Of a stretch of 64,000 nucleotides of DNA, positions 8,449 to 16,443 are shown one piece after another (position 1 is the stretch's first letter; each line of letters begins with the position of its first letter). The notes beneath the pieces were generated by a model. That model saw nothing but the letters and a program-made list of their open reading frames with translations, searched no databases and was not told where the DNA came from. Source of the DNA: Comamonas suwonensis (GTDB lineage: Bacteria; Pseudomonadota; Gammaproteobacteria; Burkholderiales; Burkholderiaceae_C); NCBI RefSeq assembly GCF_012844455.2, contig NZ_JABBCQ020000008.1, forward strand, positions 62,001 to 126,000, in the 5' to 3' direction. The position numbers were made by a program, and so were the translations under genes.

Positions 8449-8473
8449 GGTTCCAAGCTCCGGAAAAGGTCAC

Positions 8474-8492
8474 GGTGGGAATCTCACCCACC
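8474..8492 (-). promoter_or_regulatory. Hairpin in the guaC leader
   Basis: GGTGGG (8474-8479) and CCCACC (8487-8492) pair perfectly around 7 bases, shortly before the guaC start. I do not recognise it as a known riboswitch; it may only affect translation or mRNA stability. Confidence 0.35.
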
Positions 8493-8557
8493 TCAATTTT
8501 CAAGGATAGGCGCTTGGCTTGGAGCCCGGTTTTTGGCAGTGCTGGCATGCAGCAGGC

Positions 8558-8591
8558 AAAAAAAACCGGACCACAAGAAGCTTGGGCCCGG
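8558..8591 (-). terminator. Strong terminator between tetR and guaC
   Basis: On the minus strand CCGGGCC-CAAG pairs with CTTG-T-GGTCCGG around a 3-base loop, followed by eight T. It lies about 100 bases after the tetR stop and 110 before guaC. It most simply ends tetR transcription; if guaC starts further upstream it could act in the guaC leader. Confidence 0.75.
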
Positions 8592-8690
8592 TGATTGATT
8601 CTATATGGAGCTGATCAAAAGCGGATGTTCACATAAACTTATGAGGGTTATATGCAATTTCGTATAGAACCTGTCTCGGAGTTTTTAAGC

Positions 8691-9293
8691 CTATGGGCCA
8701 TAGGCGCGCATGAAGGTTTCAACCGCCCGTTCGCTGATCTGGATGATCTCTTCGGGCGTCGGGGCAGGCAGATGCTGAAACACAAAGCGCGGCAAAAGCT
8801 CGGCTTCAAGCAAGGCCAGCAGCTGGTGCATCATGATTTCGGGATCGGCCGCGCGCAGCAGTTGGCGCTCAATGCCCAGTTGCAGAAAATCCTTGATGGC
8901 TGCATTTCCCCTCGCAGGCCCCATTTCCCAGCAGCGCTGGCCGATATTGGAGCGTCCGCCTTCTGAGACCAGCAGGCGGCGCACAGCCATCACATTGGGC
9001 GAATACAGCAGGCCCAGAAAACGCTGACCAAAGTCTCGCAGCGTCTGCGCCGCATCGTCGCCGGGCGTTTGCAGCGCCAGCATGGTGTTCTGAAAGTCGG
9101 CTTCAGAGGCCTGAAACATCACCTCCAGAAACAGCGCTTCTTTCGACGGGAAATAGTTGTACAGCGTGGCCTTGGAGCCGCCCAGCCGCGTGCAGATCTC
9201 GGACATCGACGTGCGCTCAAAGCCCAGCTCGCCAAAGGTGGCTGCGGCGACATCAATGATGGCTTGTCGCTTTTCCTCCGTTTTGGTACGCAT
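8691..9293 (-). CDS. TetR/AcrR family repressor of the adjacent efflux operon
   Basis: A 200-residue regulator with an N-terminal TetR helix-turn-helix (about residues 10-55, core SMSEICTRLGGSKATLYNYF) and an AefR-like C-terminal ligand domain. The ATG at 9291-9293 is used because AAGGA lies upstream and the domain starts right after it; the frame stays open upstream without family similarity. It is divergent from a tripartite efflux operon, and the 107-base gap holds a 15-bp palindrome, so it very probably represses that operon and itself until a drug-like ligand binds. Confidence 0.93.
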   Translation of the reverse strand: MRTKTEEKRQAIIDVAAATFGELGFERTSMSEICTRLGGSKATLYNYFPSKEALFLEVMFQASEADFQNTMLALQTPGDDAAQTLRDFGQRFLGLLYSPNVMAVRRLLVSEGGRSNIGQRCWEMGPARGNAAIKDFLQLGIERQLLRAADPEIMMHQLLALLEAELLPRFVFQHLPAPTPEEIIQISERAVETFMRAYGP

Positions 9294-9344
9294 GAGGAGA
9301 AATGTCCTTGGGTTGATGTGATGTCTTTCAGTGTATCGCTTGCG

Positions 9345-9402
9345 ATTGAAATACTCTAAAACATATACTGTACCGTACAGTTCATTATTAAAGTATTTCA
9401 AT
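9345..9402. promoter_or_regulatory. Nested concentric palindromes, probable TetR operator
   Basis: ACTGTAC-C-GTACAGT (9367-9381) is a 15-bp near-perfect palindrome of TetR-operator size. Around the same centre lies an outer inverted repeat, ATTGAAATACT (9345-9355) and AGTATTTCAAT (9392-9402), perfect over 11 bp. The right outer arm runs into the start codon of the outer-membrane factor gene at 9401. The inner site is the likely repressor site; the outer one could be a second operator or an RNA hairpin hiding the start codon. Confidence 0.75.
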
Positions 9403-10899
9403 GACAACACGCATCGCACCGGCGCTGGAGGGTCACCCGCGCATCCGCCAGGGCTGGCTGATCCTGGGCTTGCCCATCTTGCTGGCCGCCTGCGCTCAGG
9501 TTCCTGAATGGAGTGGAAAAGCATCGCTGACTCAGCCTGTGCCAGATGCTTTGCAGGCTGCGCGCAATACCCCGCGCATGGACTGGCCGACGCAGCAATG
9601 GTGGCAACGCTATGGCGATGCACAGCTTGACCAGTTGATTGCGGAAGCCCTGGAAACCGCACCAGACATGGCCGCTGCCGCAGCCCGCGTGCGACAGGCC
9701 AAGGCCATGCTGGGCGTGCGCGAATCGGCCAGCGCGCCGCAGCTGTCGGCCCGCGCATCGGCCAGTGAAGACAAGCTCAGCTACAACCACCTGAGCCCAG
9801 ATGCCTTTACGCCGCGTGGCATGAATGACTATGGTCGCGCCACGCTGGATTTGAGCTGGTCGCTGGATTTGTGGGGCAAGCAGCGTGCAGCAGTTGCAGC
9901 TGCTGTCGGTGAGCTGGCTGCCCGCGAGGCCGATGCCGCGCAGGCTCGCCTGCTGTTGTCCAGCAACGTGGCCAGTGCCTATGCGCAGTTGCTGCGTCTG
10001 GCTGCGAATGAGCAGACGCTGGAGCAGTCCATCAAAGTGCGTCAGGCCACGGCCAACCTGTTTGCTGAACGCTATGCCAATGGGCTGGAAAACAAGGGCA
10101 GCGTACACAGTGCGAATGCAAGACTGGCAGCCGCCCGTGCTGAGCTGTCGCAAATGCAGGAGCAGGTGGCTCTGCAGCGCAACAGCATTGCTGCTTTGAT
10201 GGGCGCTGCGCCTGACCGTGGTGCCCATATTCAGATTGACACTCAGCGCCTGCAGTCACTGTGGCAGCAACGCTGGGCCTTGCCAGAGCAACTGTCCGCG
10301 AACTTGCTGGGCCGTCGGCCCGTGTGGTGGCGGCACGGCTGCAGGCGCAGTCGCTGGAATCGCGCGTAGCTGCGCAGCAGGCCGAGTTTTATCCCGATGT
10401 GAACTTGAGCGCCTTTATCGGCGTGCAGTCGCTGGGGCTGGACATGTTGACCAAGAGCGGCTCCAGCATTGCCAGCATTGGCCCGGCTATCAGCCTGCCC
10501 ATCTTCAACGGCGGCCGTTTGCGTTCTGAACTGGGCGCGGCCCGTGCCCGTTATGACGAAGCCGCAGCGCAGTACCACAGCACGCTCAACCGTGCCTTGC
10601 AGGAAGTGGCAGACAACGCCACCAGCCAGCGCGCATTGCAGCAGCAATTGACGGCCATGGAGCAAGCCGTAGAAGCAGCGACTGAAGCGCAACGCGTGGC
10701 TAGAAACCGCTATGAAGGCGGGCTGGCGCGTTACCTCGATGTTCTGTCGGCGGAAGACCAGTTGCTGGCCAGCGTGCGCCAGCTGGTCGATGTGCAGTCG
10801 CGTGCATTGACGCTGGACATTGCTCTGCACCGTGCACTGGGCGGCGGCTGGAGCGAAGACGCCAGCGCGCAAAAGGCGGCTGAGCAGCCCCAGGCCTGA
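9401..10899 (+). pseudogene. Outer-membrane factor lipoprotein (OprM/NodT type), frameshifted
   Basis: The gene encodes a TolC-like outer-membrane channel that completes the efflux pump formed with the next two genes. The start MTTRIAPALEG leads to a lipoprotein signal with lipobox LLAAC. The first frame is OMF-like to LLGRRP near 10321, then turns into unrelated residues and stops at 10369. The family continues in another frame (VVAARLQAQSLESRV, then AEFYPDVNLSAFIG) to the stop at 10899. The break fits loss of one A between 10322 and 10323, which would restore the family's RRPDVVAAR; the repaired protein would be 499 residues. Either the gene is inactive or the base is a sequencing error. 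No Shine-Dalgarno is visible before the ATG. Confidence 0.88.
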
Positions 10900-10934
10900 T
10901 CGATTTCTAGAACTGAATAATTCCAAGGTTTTGT

Positions 10935-12101
10935 ATGACTGAAAACGCTTCTTCCGTGAGCGAAAATTCTGCTGTCCGCGTGCAGCGCCGTAACAAGCTG
11001 CTTGGTGGTCTGGCCGCTGTGGTCATCGTCGCGGGCATTGCTGCGGGTGCCTATTGGTGGCTGCATTCCTCCCACTTTGTCTCTACCGACAATGCCTATG
11101 CGGCGGCCGAGGTGGCGCAGGTCACTCCATCGGTGGGCGGCACGGTGTTGGAGGTGCTGGTCAAGGACACGCAGGCGGTGAGAAAAGGCGATGTGCTGGT
11201 GCGCATCGACCCCACAGACGCCAAGCTGGCACTGGCGCAAGCCGAAGCAGAACTGGCCCGTGCCACACGCCGTGTGAAAGGCTATGTGGCCAATGATGGC
11301 GGGCTGAAAGCGCAGGTTACAGCACGCGAAGCGGATGAAAAACGCGCCGCTGCCCAGTTGCTGGCCGCGCAGGCGGATATGGAGCGCGCCACCATTGATT
11401 TGAAGCGCCGTGAAGCGCTGGCCCAGAGTGGCTCGGTCTCTGGTGAGGAATTGACACAGGCGCAGAACGCCTTTGCCGCCGCCAAGGCGCAGCAGGCATC
11501 GGCGGTGGCAGCGCAGGCGCAGGCCAAGGCCAACCGCGAAGCCGCCATTGGCGCCAAGCAGGTCAACGCCACGCTGATTGAAGGCGCAGATGGCGAGAGC
11601 AATCCCGAGGTGCTGCTGGCGCAGGCCCGCCGTGATCAAGCTCAGGTTGATCTGGATCGCACCACGGTGCTTGCTCCCGTCGATGGCGTGGTGGCCAAGC
11701 GCAGCGTGCAGATTGGTCAGCGCGTGCAGGCCGGTGCAGCGCTGATGGCTGTGGTGCCTGTGCAGCAAATTTATGTCGATGCCAACTTCAAGGAAGGTCA
11801 GCTGGGCAAGGTGCGCGTGGGCCAGCAGGTGGAGTTGCAGGCGGATCTGTACAGCAGCGACGTGAAGTACAAGGGCACGATCGTGGGCTTCAGCGGTGGC
11901 TCTGGCTCGGCCTTTGCCGCCATTCCCGCGCAGAACGCCACAGGCAACTGGATCAAGGTGGTGCAGCGTCTGCCGGTGCGCATTCAGTTGGAGCCGGCTG
12001 AGCTGCAAAAGAACCCGTTGCGCGTAGGCCTGTCCATGCATGTGACGGTGGATACACGCACCGGCCCTGCCGATGGCGCTGGCGTGGCGGCCGCTCAGTG
12101 A
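10935..12101 (+). CDS. HlyD/EmrA family periplasmic adaptor of an efflux pump
   Basis: A 388-residue membrane-fusion protein linking the inner-membrane pump to the outer-membrane factor. It has one N-terminal membrane helix (about residues 20-45), a biotinyl-lipoyl domain (STDNAYAAAEVAQVTPSVGG), a long alanine-rich coiled coil (about 95-210), the second lipoyl half (RTTVLAPVDGVVAKRSVQIG) and a beta-barrel. This is the EmrA pattern. It lies 35 bases after the outer-membrane factor and 10 bases before the EmrB-like pump, in one operon. Confidence 0.93.
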   Translation: MTENASSVSENSAVRVQRRNKLLGGLAAVVIVAGIAAGAYWWLHSSHFVSTDNAYAAAEVAQVTPSVGGTVLEVLVKDTQAVRKGDVLVRIDPTDAKLALAQAEAELARATRRVKGYVANDGGLKAQVTAREADEKRAAAQLLAAQADMERATIDLKRREALAQSGSVSGEELTQAQNAFAAAKAQQASAVAAQAQAKANREAAIGAKQVNATLIEGADGESNPEVLLAQARRDQAQVDLDRTTVLAPVDGVVAKRSVQIGQRVQAGAALMAVVPVQQIYVDANFKEGQLGKVRVGQQVELQADLYSSDVKYKGTIVGFSGGSGSAFAAIPAQNATGNWIKVVQRLPVRIQLEPAELQKNPLRVGLSMHVTVDTRTGPADGAGVAAAQ

Positions 12102-12111
12102 GCTTGTTGTT

Positions 12112-13713
12112 ATGAGCGATCACCACGGAAATTCTGTGCAGGCCAGCCCTGTGCCAGCAGCAGGGGCTGATGCCCCTGCCGTGCCCATGGCACCCGGCAT
12201 GGTGCCGCTGACAGACGGCACGCTCTGGCTGGCCGCGCTGGTGCTGGCGGCGGCCAACTTCATGGCCGTGCTGGACATGACGGTGGCCAATGTCTCCGTG
12301 CCCAGCATTGCGGGCAATCTGGGGGCCACGACCAGCCAAGGGACCTGGGTCATCACCAGCTACGCCGTGGCTGAAGCGATTACTGTGCCTCTCACCGGCT
12401 GGCTGGCCTCGCGCTTTGGCGCGGTGCGCGTGTTTGCCACTTCCATGGCGTTGTTTGGTCTGGCATCGCTGCTGTGCGGCATGGCCAATTCGCTGGGCAT
12501 GCTGGTGTTTGCGCGCATTTTGCAGGGTCTGGCCGGTGGCCCGCTGATGCCGCTGTCTCAGTCACTGCTGCTGCGCATCTTCCCGCCGCGCATGGCTCCG
12601 GCGGCCATTGGCCTGTGGTCCATGACCACGTTGATTGCGCCCGTTCTTGGCCCCATCGTGGGCGGCTGGATTTGCGATGAATACACCTGGCACTGGATCT
12701 TTCTGATCAACATCCCGGTGGCGCTGGTCTGTGCTTTTGCCGTGTGGCACCTGGTGCGGCGCTATGAGCAGCCACTGCTCAAGAACCCCATAGACACCGT
12801 GGGCCTGCTGCTGCTCATCGTCTGGGTGGGGTCATTGCAGCTGATGCTGGATGAGGGCAAGAACCTGGACTGGTTTGCCTCGCCCATGATCGTGGCACTG
12901 GCCGTGGTCGCCGTGGTGGGCTTTGCCGCCTTCATGATCTGGGAGCTGCATGCCGAGCACCCGATTGTGGATTTGCGGGTGTTCAGGCACAGAGGCTTCT
13001 CCATGGCGGTGCTCACCATCAGTCTGGCGTTTGCGGCCTTTTTTGCGGTCAACGTGCTCACGCCGCTGTGGCTGCAAAGCTTCATGGGCTACACCGCCAC
13101 GCTGGCGGGCATGGTGACGGCCTGGACGGGGCTGTTTGCGCTGTTTGTCGCACCTGCCGCCGCAGGGCTGTCCGCCAAGATGGACCCGCGCAAGCTGATC
13201 TTCGGTGGTGTGTTCTGGATGGGTGTCATCACCTGCTGGCGCGCGTTTGCGACCACTGACATGGGCTACTGGGACATTGCCCTGCCGCTGATGTTCATGG
13301 GCTTTGGCCTGCCGTTCTTCTTCATCCCTACCACCGGGCTGGCGCTGGCCAGCGTGGAGCCGCATGAGATGGATAACGCGGCCGGGCTGATGAACTTTCT
13401 GCGCACCCTGTCGGGCGCTGCGGCAGTGTCGGTGGTCAACACCGCATGGGAGAACGGCACCACGCGCAACCATGCCGAACTGGTGGGCCTGAGCGACCGC
13501 AGTGGCGAGGTATTGCAGGGCCTGCAGCAGTCGGGCATGAGCCCGGATGCGTCGCTCTCGGCCTTCGATCACCTCATCACCAGCCAGAGCGTGATGCTGG
13601 CCACCAATCAGATCATGTTCATCATTGCTGGTGGATTTATTCTGGCGGCCTGTGCGATCTGGCTGGCACCCAAGCCGACACGCGTCGTGGAACCGGGAGC
13701 CGGAGGGCACTAA
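12112..13713 (+). CDS. EmrB/QacA (DHA2) family drug efflux MFS transporter
   Basis: A 533-residue, 14-helix major-facilitator pump, expected to export hydrophobic drugs or uncouplers with the preceding adaptor. FMAVLDMTVANVSVP is motif D1 of the DHA2 family, GWLASRFGAVRVF the motif A region and APVLGPIVGGWI motif C. The ATG at 12112 follows the adaptor stop by 10 bases; a longer in-frame start at 12073 would overlap the adaptor and adds nothing family-like. Regulated with its operon by the divergent TetR protein. Confidence 0.93.
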   Translation: MSDHHGNSVQASPVPAAGADAPAVPMAPGMVPLTDGTLWLAALVLAAANFMAVLDMTVANVSVPSIAGNLGATTSQGTWVITSYAVAEAITVPLTGWLASRFGAVRVFATSMALFGLASLLCGMANSLGMLVFARILQGLAGGPLMPLSQSLLLRIFPPRMAPAAIGLWSMTTLIAPVLGPIVGGWICDEYTWHWIFLINIPVALVCAFAVWHLVRRYEQPLLKNPIDTVGLLLLIVWVGSLQLMLDEGKNLDWFASPMIVALAVVAVVGFAAFMIWELHAEHPIVDLRVFRHRGFSMAVLTISLAFAAFFAVNVLTPLWLQSFMGYTATLAGMVTAWTGLFALFVAPAAAGLSAKMDPRKLIFGGVFWMGVITCWRAFATTDMGYWDIALPLMFMGFGLPFFFIPTTGLALASVEPHEMDNAAGLMNFLRTLSGAAAVSVVNTAWENGTTRNHAELVGLSDRSGEVLQGLQQSGMSPDASLSAFDHLITSQSVMLATNQIMFIIAGGFILAACAIWLAPKPTRVVEPGAGGH

Positions 13714-13727
13714 GTGCTTTTTAGTGC

Positions 13728-13830
13728 TCGTTGAATTGATAGCTGCTTGCGCTTGATTGACATCGGTTTCAGGCCTTAAGAGGCTTAAAACCCATACAAA
13801 TCAATCGCAAGCAGCTTTTCTTTTTATAGC
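13728..13830 (+). repeat. Long imperfect palindromic repeat acting as terminator
   Basis: AGCTGCTTGCG (13741-13751) pairs perfectly with CGCAAGCAGCT (13806-13816), and the interior also pairs imperfectly (TTGATTG with AAATCAA, GGTTT with AAACC, GGCC with GGCTT). The right arm is followed by TTTTCTTTTT. It sits between the efflux pump and uvrD and probably ends efflux transcription. Related arms occur at 4496, 39297, 42286, 45955, 58409 and 60110. Confidence 0.8.
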
Positions 13831-13869
13831 GTAATGGAGCAGTAAATCGCAGGGAGTCGCCAGCATTTC

Positions 13870-13875
13870 TACAAT
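13870..13875 (+). promoter_or_regulatory. -10-like TACAAT for uvrD
   Basis: TACAAT matches the sigma-70 -10 at 5 of 6 bases and ends 8 bases before the uvrD ATG. No clear Shine-Dalgarno lies between them, so a near-leaderless transcript is likely. Confidence 0.45.
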
Positions 13876-13883
13876 GGCGCTCT

Positions 13884-16367
13884 ATGTTCCCGATCGACCT
13901 GCTTGACTCCGCGCCAGAAGATGCAAATTCTGGCACCAACCCCGCATCCAACTCGCCCCTGCTGGCGGGCCTCAACGATGAGCAACTGGCGGCTGTAACG
14001 CTGCCTGCGGGCCATGCGCTGATCTTGGCGGGCGCTGGCTCGGGCAAGACCCGCGTGCTCACCACGCGCATTGCCTGGCTGCTGCAGACCGGGCAGGCCA
14101 CGCCCGGCTCCATCCTGGCCGTGACCTTTACGAACAAGGCCGCCAAAGAGATGCTGCTGCGCCTGTCGAGCATGCTGCCTTACAACGTGCGCGGCATGTG
14201 GATTGGCACCTTCCACGGTCTGTGCAACCGTATGCTGCGCGCCCACTATCAGGCCGCCAAGCTGCCGCAGGCGTTTCAGATTCTGGATACGCAAGACCAG
14301 CTCTCGGCCATCAAGCGCCTGTGCAAACAGTTCAATGTGGATGACGAGCGCTTTCCGCCCAAGCAGCTGATGTACTTCATCGCGGGCTGCAAGGAGGAAG
14401 GCATGCGCCCCGCCGATGTGGTGGCCACCGACCCCGATACGCGCAAAAAGGTGGAGTTGTACCAGCTCTACGAAGAGCAATGCCAGCGCGAAGGCGTGGT
14501 GGATTTTGGCGAGCTGATGCTGCGCAGCTTCGAGTTGCTGCGTGACGATGTGCATCTGCGCCAGCACTACCAGCGCCGCTTTCAGCACATCTTGGTCGAC
14601 GAGTTTCAGGACACCAACAAGCTGCAATACCAGTGGCTCAAGCAACTGGCGGGCGAGGCCGATGGCGGCCGCTATGTCTCGCAATCCAGCGTGATTGCCG
14701 TGGGCGACGATGACCAGAGCATCTACGCCTTTCGCGGTGCGCGCGTGGGCAATATGGCCGACTTCATTCGCGAGTTTGGTGTCAAAAACCAGATCAAGCT
14801 GGAGCAGAACTACCGCAGTTACAGCAATATCCTGGACTGCGCCAATGCGCTGATTAGCCACAACAGCAACCGCTTGGGCAAGAACCTGCGCACCACGCAG
14901 GGGCCGGGCGAGCCGGTGCGCATTTACGAGTCCCCCAGCGACCTCGCCGAAGCGGCGTGGATGGTTGACGAGATCAAGCAGCTGGTCAAAAACGACGGCT
15001 TCAAGCGCCAGGAAATTGCCGTGCTTTACCGCAGCAATGCGCAAAGCCGGGTGATTGAGTCGGCGCTGTTCAACGCCTCCATTCCCTACCGCGTGTACGG
15101 CGGTCTGCGCTTTTTTGAGCGCGCGGAAATCAAGCACGCGCTGGCGTATCTGCGCTTGCTGGAGAACCCGCACGACGAGACCAGTTTCTTGCGCGTGGTG
15201 AACTTCCCCGCACGCGGCATTGGTGCGCGCACGATCGAGGTCCTGCAGGACACGGCGCGCGGCAGCGGTTGCTCCTTGAATGATGCGGTGACGGCCGTAG
15301 GGGGCTCAGCCGGTACCAAGCTGCAGGGCTTTGTGGCCAAGCTTGATGTGCTGCGCGAGCAGACGCAGGGCAAGACGCTGCGCGAAATCATCGAAACGGT
15401 GCAAGAGCAAAGCGGCCTGATCGAGCATTACCGCAATGAAAAAGAAGGTGCCGACCGCATCGAAAACTTGCAGGAACTGGTGACGGCTGCCGAGAGCTTT
15501 GTCACGCAAGAAGGCTTTGGCCGCGATGCCGTGGCCTTGCCGGTGGATGCGCAGGAGATTCTGCCCGGTGCCAACCTGTCGCAAAGTCCGGCGAGCCAGG
15601 GGCTTGACCCGAATGCTCCGCTGCTGGATGAAGCCTTGAAGGCACCCGCTGGCACGGCGGCATCCATGGTTAATGAAGACACGGGCGAGACCATGTCGCC
15701 GTTGGCAGCTTTTCTTTCCCATGCTTCGCTGGAAGCCGGTGACAACCAGGCCCAGGCCGGGCAGGACGCGGTGCAGTTGATGACGGTGCATGCCTCCAAG
15801 GGCCTGGAGTTTGATGCCGTGTTCATTGGCGGCGTGGAGGAAGGCCTGTTTCCTCACGAGAACGCCATGATGGACCGTGGCGGTATCGAAGAAGAACGCC
15901 GCCTGGCTTATGTGGCCATCACCCGTGCCCGCAAGCGTCTGTACCTGAGCCATTCGCAGACACGCATGTTGCATGGCCAGACGCGCTATAACACCAAGAG
16001 CCGCTTCTTTGACGAATTGCCAGAGGAAGCTCTGAAATGGATCACGCCCAAGCAAAGCGGCTTTGGCAGTTTTACTCCTAATTCGGGTGCAGGTGGCTCT
16101 TATGGATCAAGGGCTGGAGGCCAGTTTGGCTCCAACTGGGGCAGCAAACAGACAGACGTTTTCGCCAGCCCGCCCGTGCCCAAGCAAAAGGCCGAGCCGT
16201 CGCATGGCATGAAGGCGGGCATTGCGGTGTTCCACAACAAGTTCGGTGAGGGCAAGGTCCTGGCTGTCGAGGGCCAGGGCGACGATGCGCGCGCCCAGGT
16301 CAGCTTTGGCCGTCACGGCACCAAGTGGCTGGCGTTGTCGATTGCCAAGCTGACGATTGTGGATTGA
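13884..16367 (+). CDS. uvrD: DNA helicase II, UvrD/PcrA type
   Basis: An 827-residue superfamily 1A helicase that unwinds DNA 3'-to-5' in mismatch and nucleotide-excision repair. Walker A GAGSGKT is at residues 50-56; further motifs are VDEFQDTN, VGDDDQSIYAFRG, QNYRS, MTVHASKGLEFD and YVAITRAR. About 75 non-conserved residues are inserted before the HASKGLE motif, accounting for the extra length over E. coli UvrD (720). The C-terminus has the small Tudor-like RNA-polymerase-binding domain (HNKFGEGKVLAVEGQG). A bidirectional terminator separates it from the converging phosphatase gene. Confidence 0.96.
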   Translation: MFPIDLLDSAPEDANSGTNPASNSPLLAGLNDEQLAAVTLPAGHALILAGAGSGKTRVLTTRIAWLLQTGQATPGSILAVTFTNKAAKEMLLRLSSMLPYNVRGMWIGTFHGLCNRMLRAHYQAAKLPQAFQILDTQDQLSAIKRLCKQFNVDDERFPPKQLMYFIAGCKEEGMRPADVVATDPDTRKKVELYQLYEEQCQREGVVDFGELMLRSFELLRDDVHLRQHYQRRFQHILVDEFQDTNKLQYQWLKQLAGEADGGRYVSQSSVIAVGDDDQSIYAFRGARVGNMADFIREFGVKNQIKLEQNYRSYSNILDCANALISHNSNRLGKNLRTTQGPGEPVRIYESPSDLAEAAWMVDEIKQLVKNDGFKRQEIAVLYRSNAQSRVIESALFNASIPYRVYGGLRFFERAEIKHALAYLRLLENPHDETSFLRVVNFPARGIGARTIEVLQDTARGSGCSLNDAVTAVGGSAGTKLQGFVAKLDVLREQTQGKTLREIIETVQEQSGLIEHYRNEKEGADRIENLQELVTAAESFVTQEGFGRDAVALPVDAQEILPGANLSQSPASQGLDPNAPLLDEALKAPAGTAASMVNEDTGETMSPLAAFLSHASLEAGDNQAQAGQDAVQLMTVHASKGLEFDAVFIGGVEEGLFPHENAMMDRGGIEEERRLAYVAITRARKRLYLSHSQTRMLHGQTRYNTKSRFFDELPEEALKWITPKQSGFGSFTPNSGAGGSYGSRAGGQFGSNWGSKQTDVFASPPVPKQKAEPSHGMKAGIAVFHNKFGEGKVLAVEGQGDDARAQVSFGRHGTKWLALSIAKLTIVD

Positions 16368-16389
16368 GTCTCTGAAGTCTTCAGGCATG

Positions 16390-16426
16390 AAAAAGCCGCC
16401 GCCTTTTTGCAAGGCTGCGGCTTTTT
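16390..16426. terminator. Bidirectional terminator between uvrD and phoX
   Basis: AAAAAGCCGCCGCC (16390-16403) pairs, with one mismatch, to GGCTGCGGCTTTTT (16413-16426). A-run and T-run on the two sides let it end both converging genes. Confidence 0.87.
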
Positions 16427-16443
16427 CTTTGAGGCTTGGGCGC

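Noticed and set aside
8449-8560. Purine riboswitch before guaC
   Set aside because: No three-way junction with the conserved purine-aptamer loops; only a simple hairpin.
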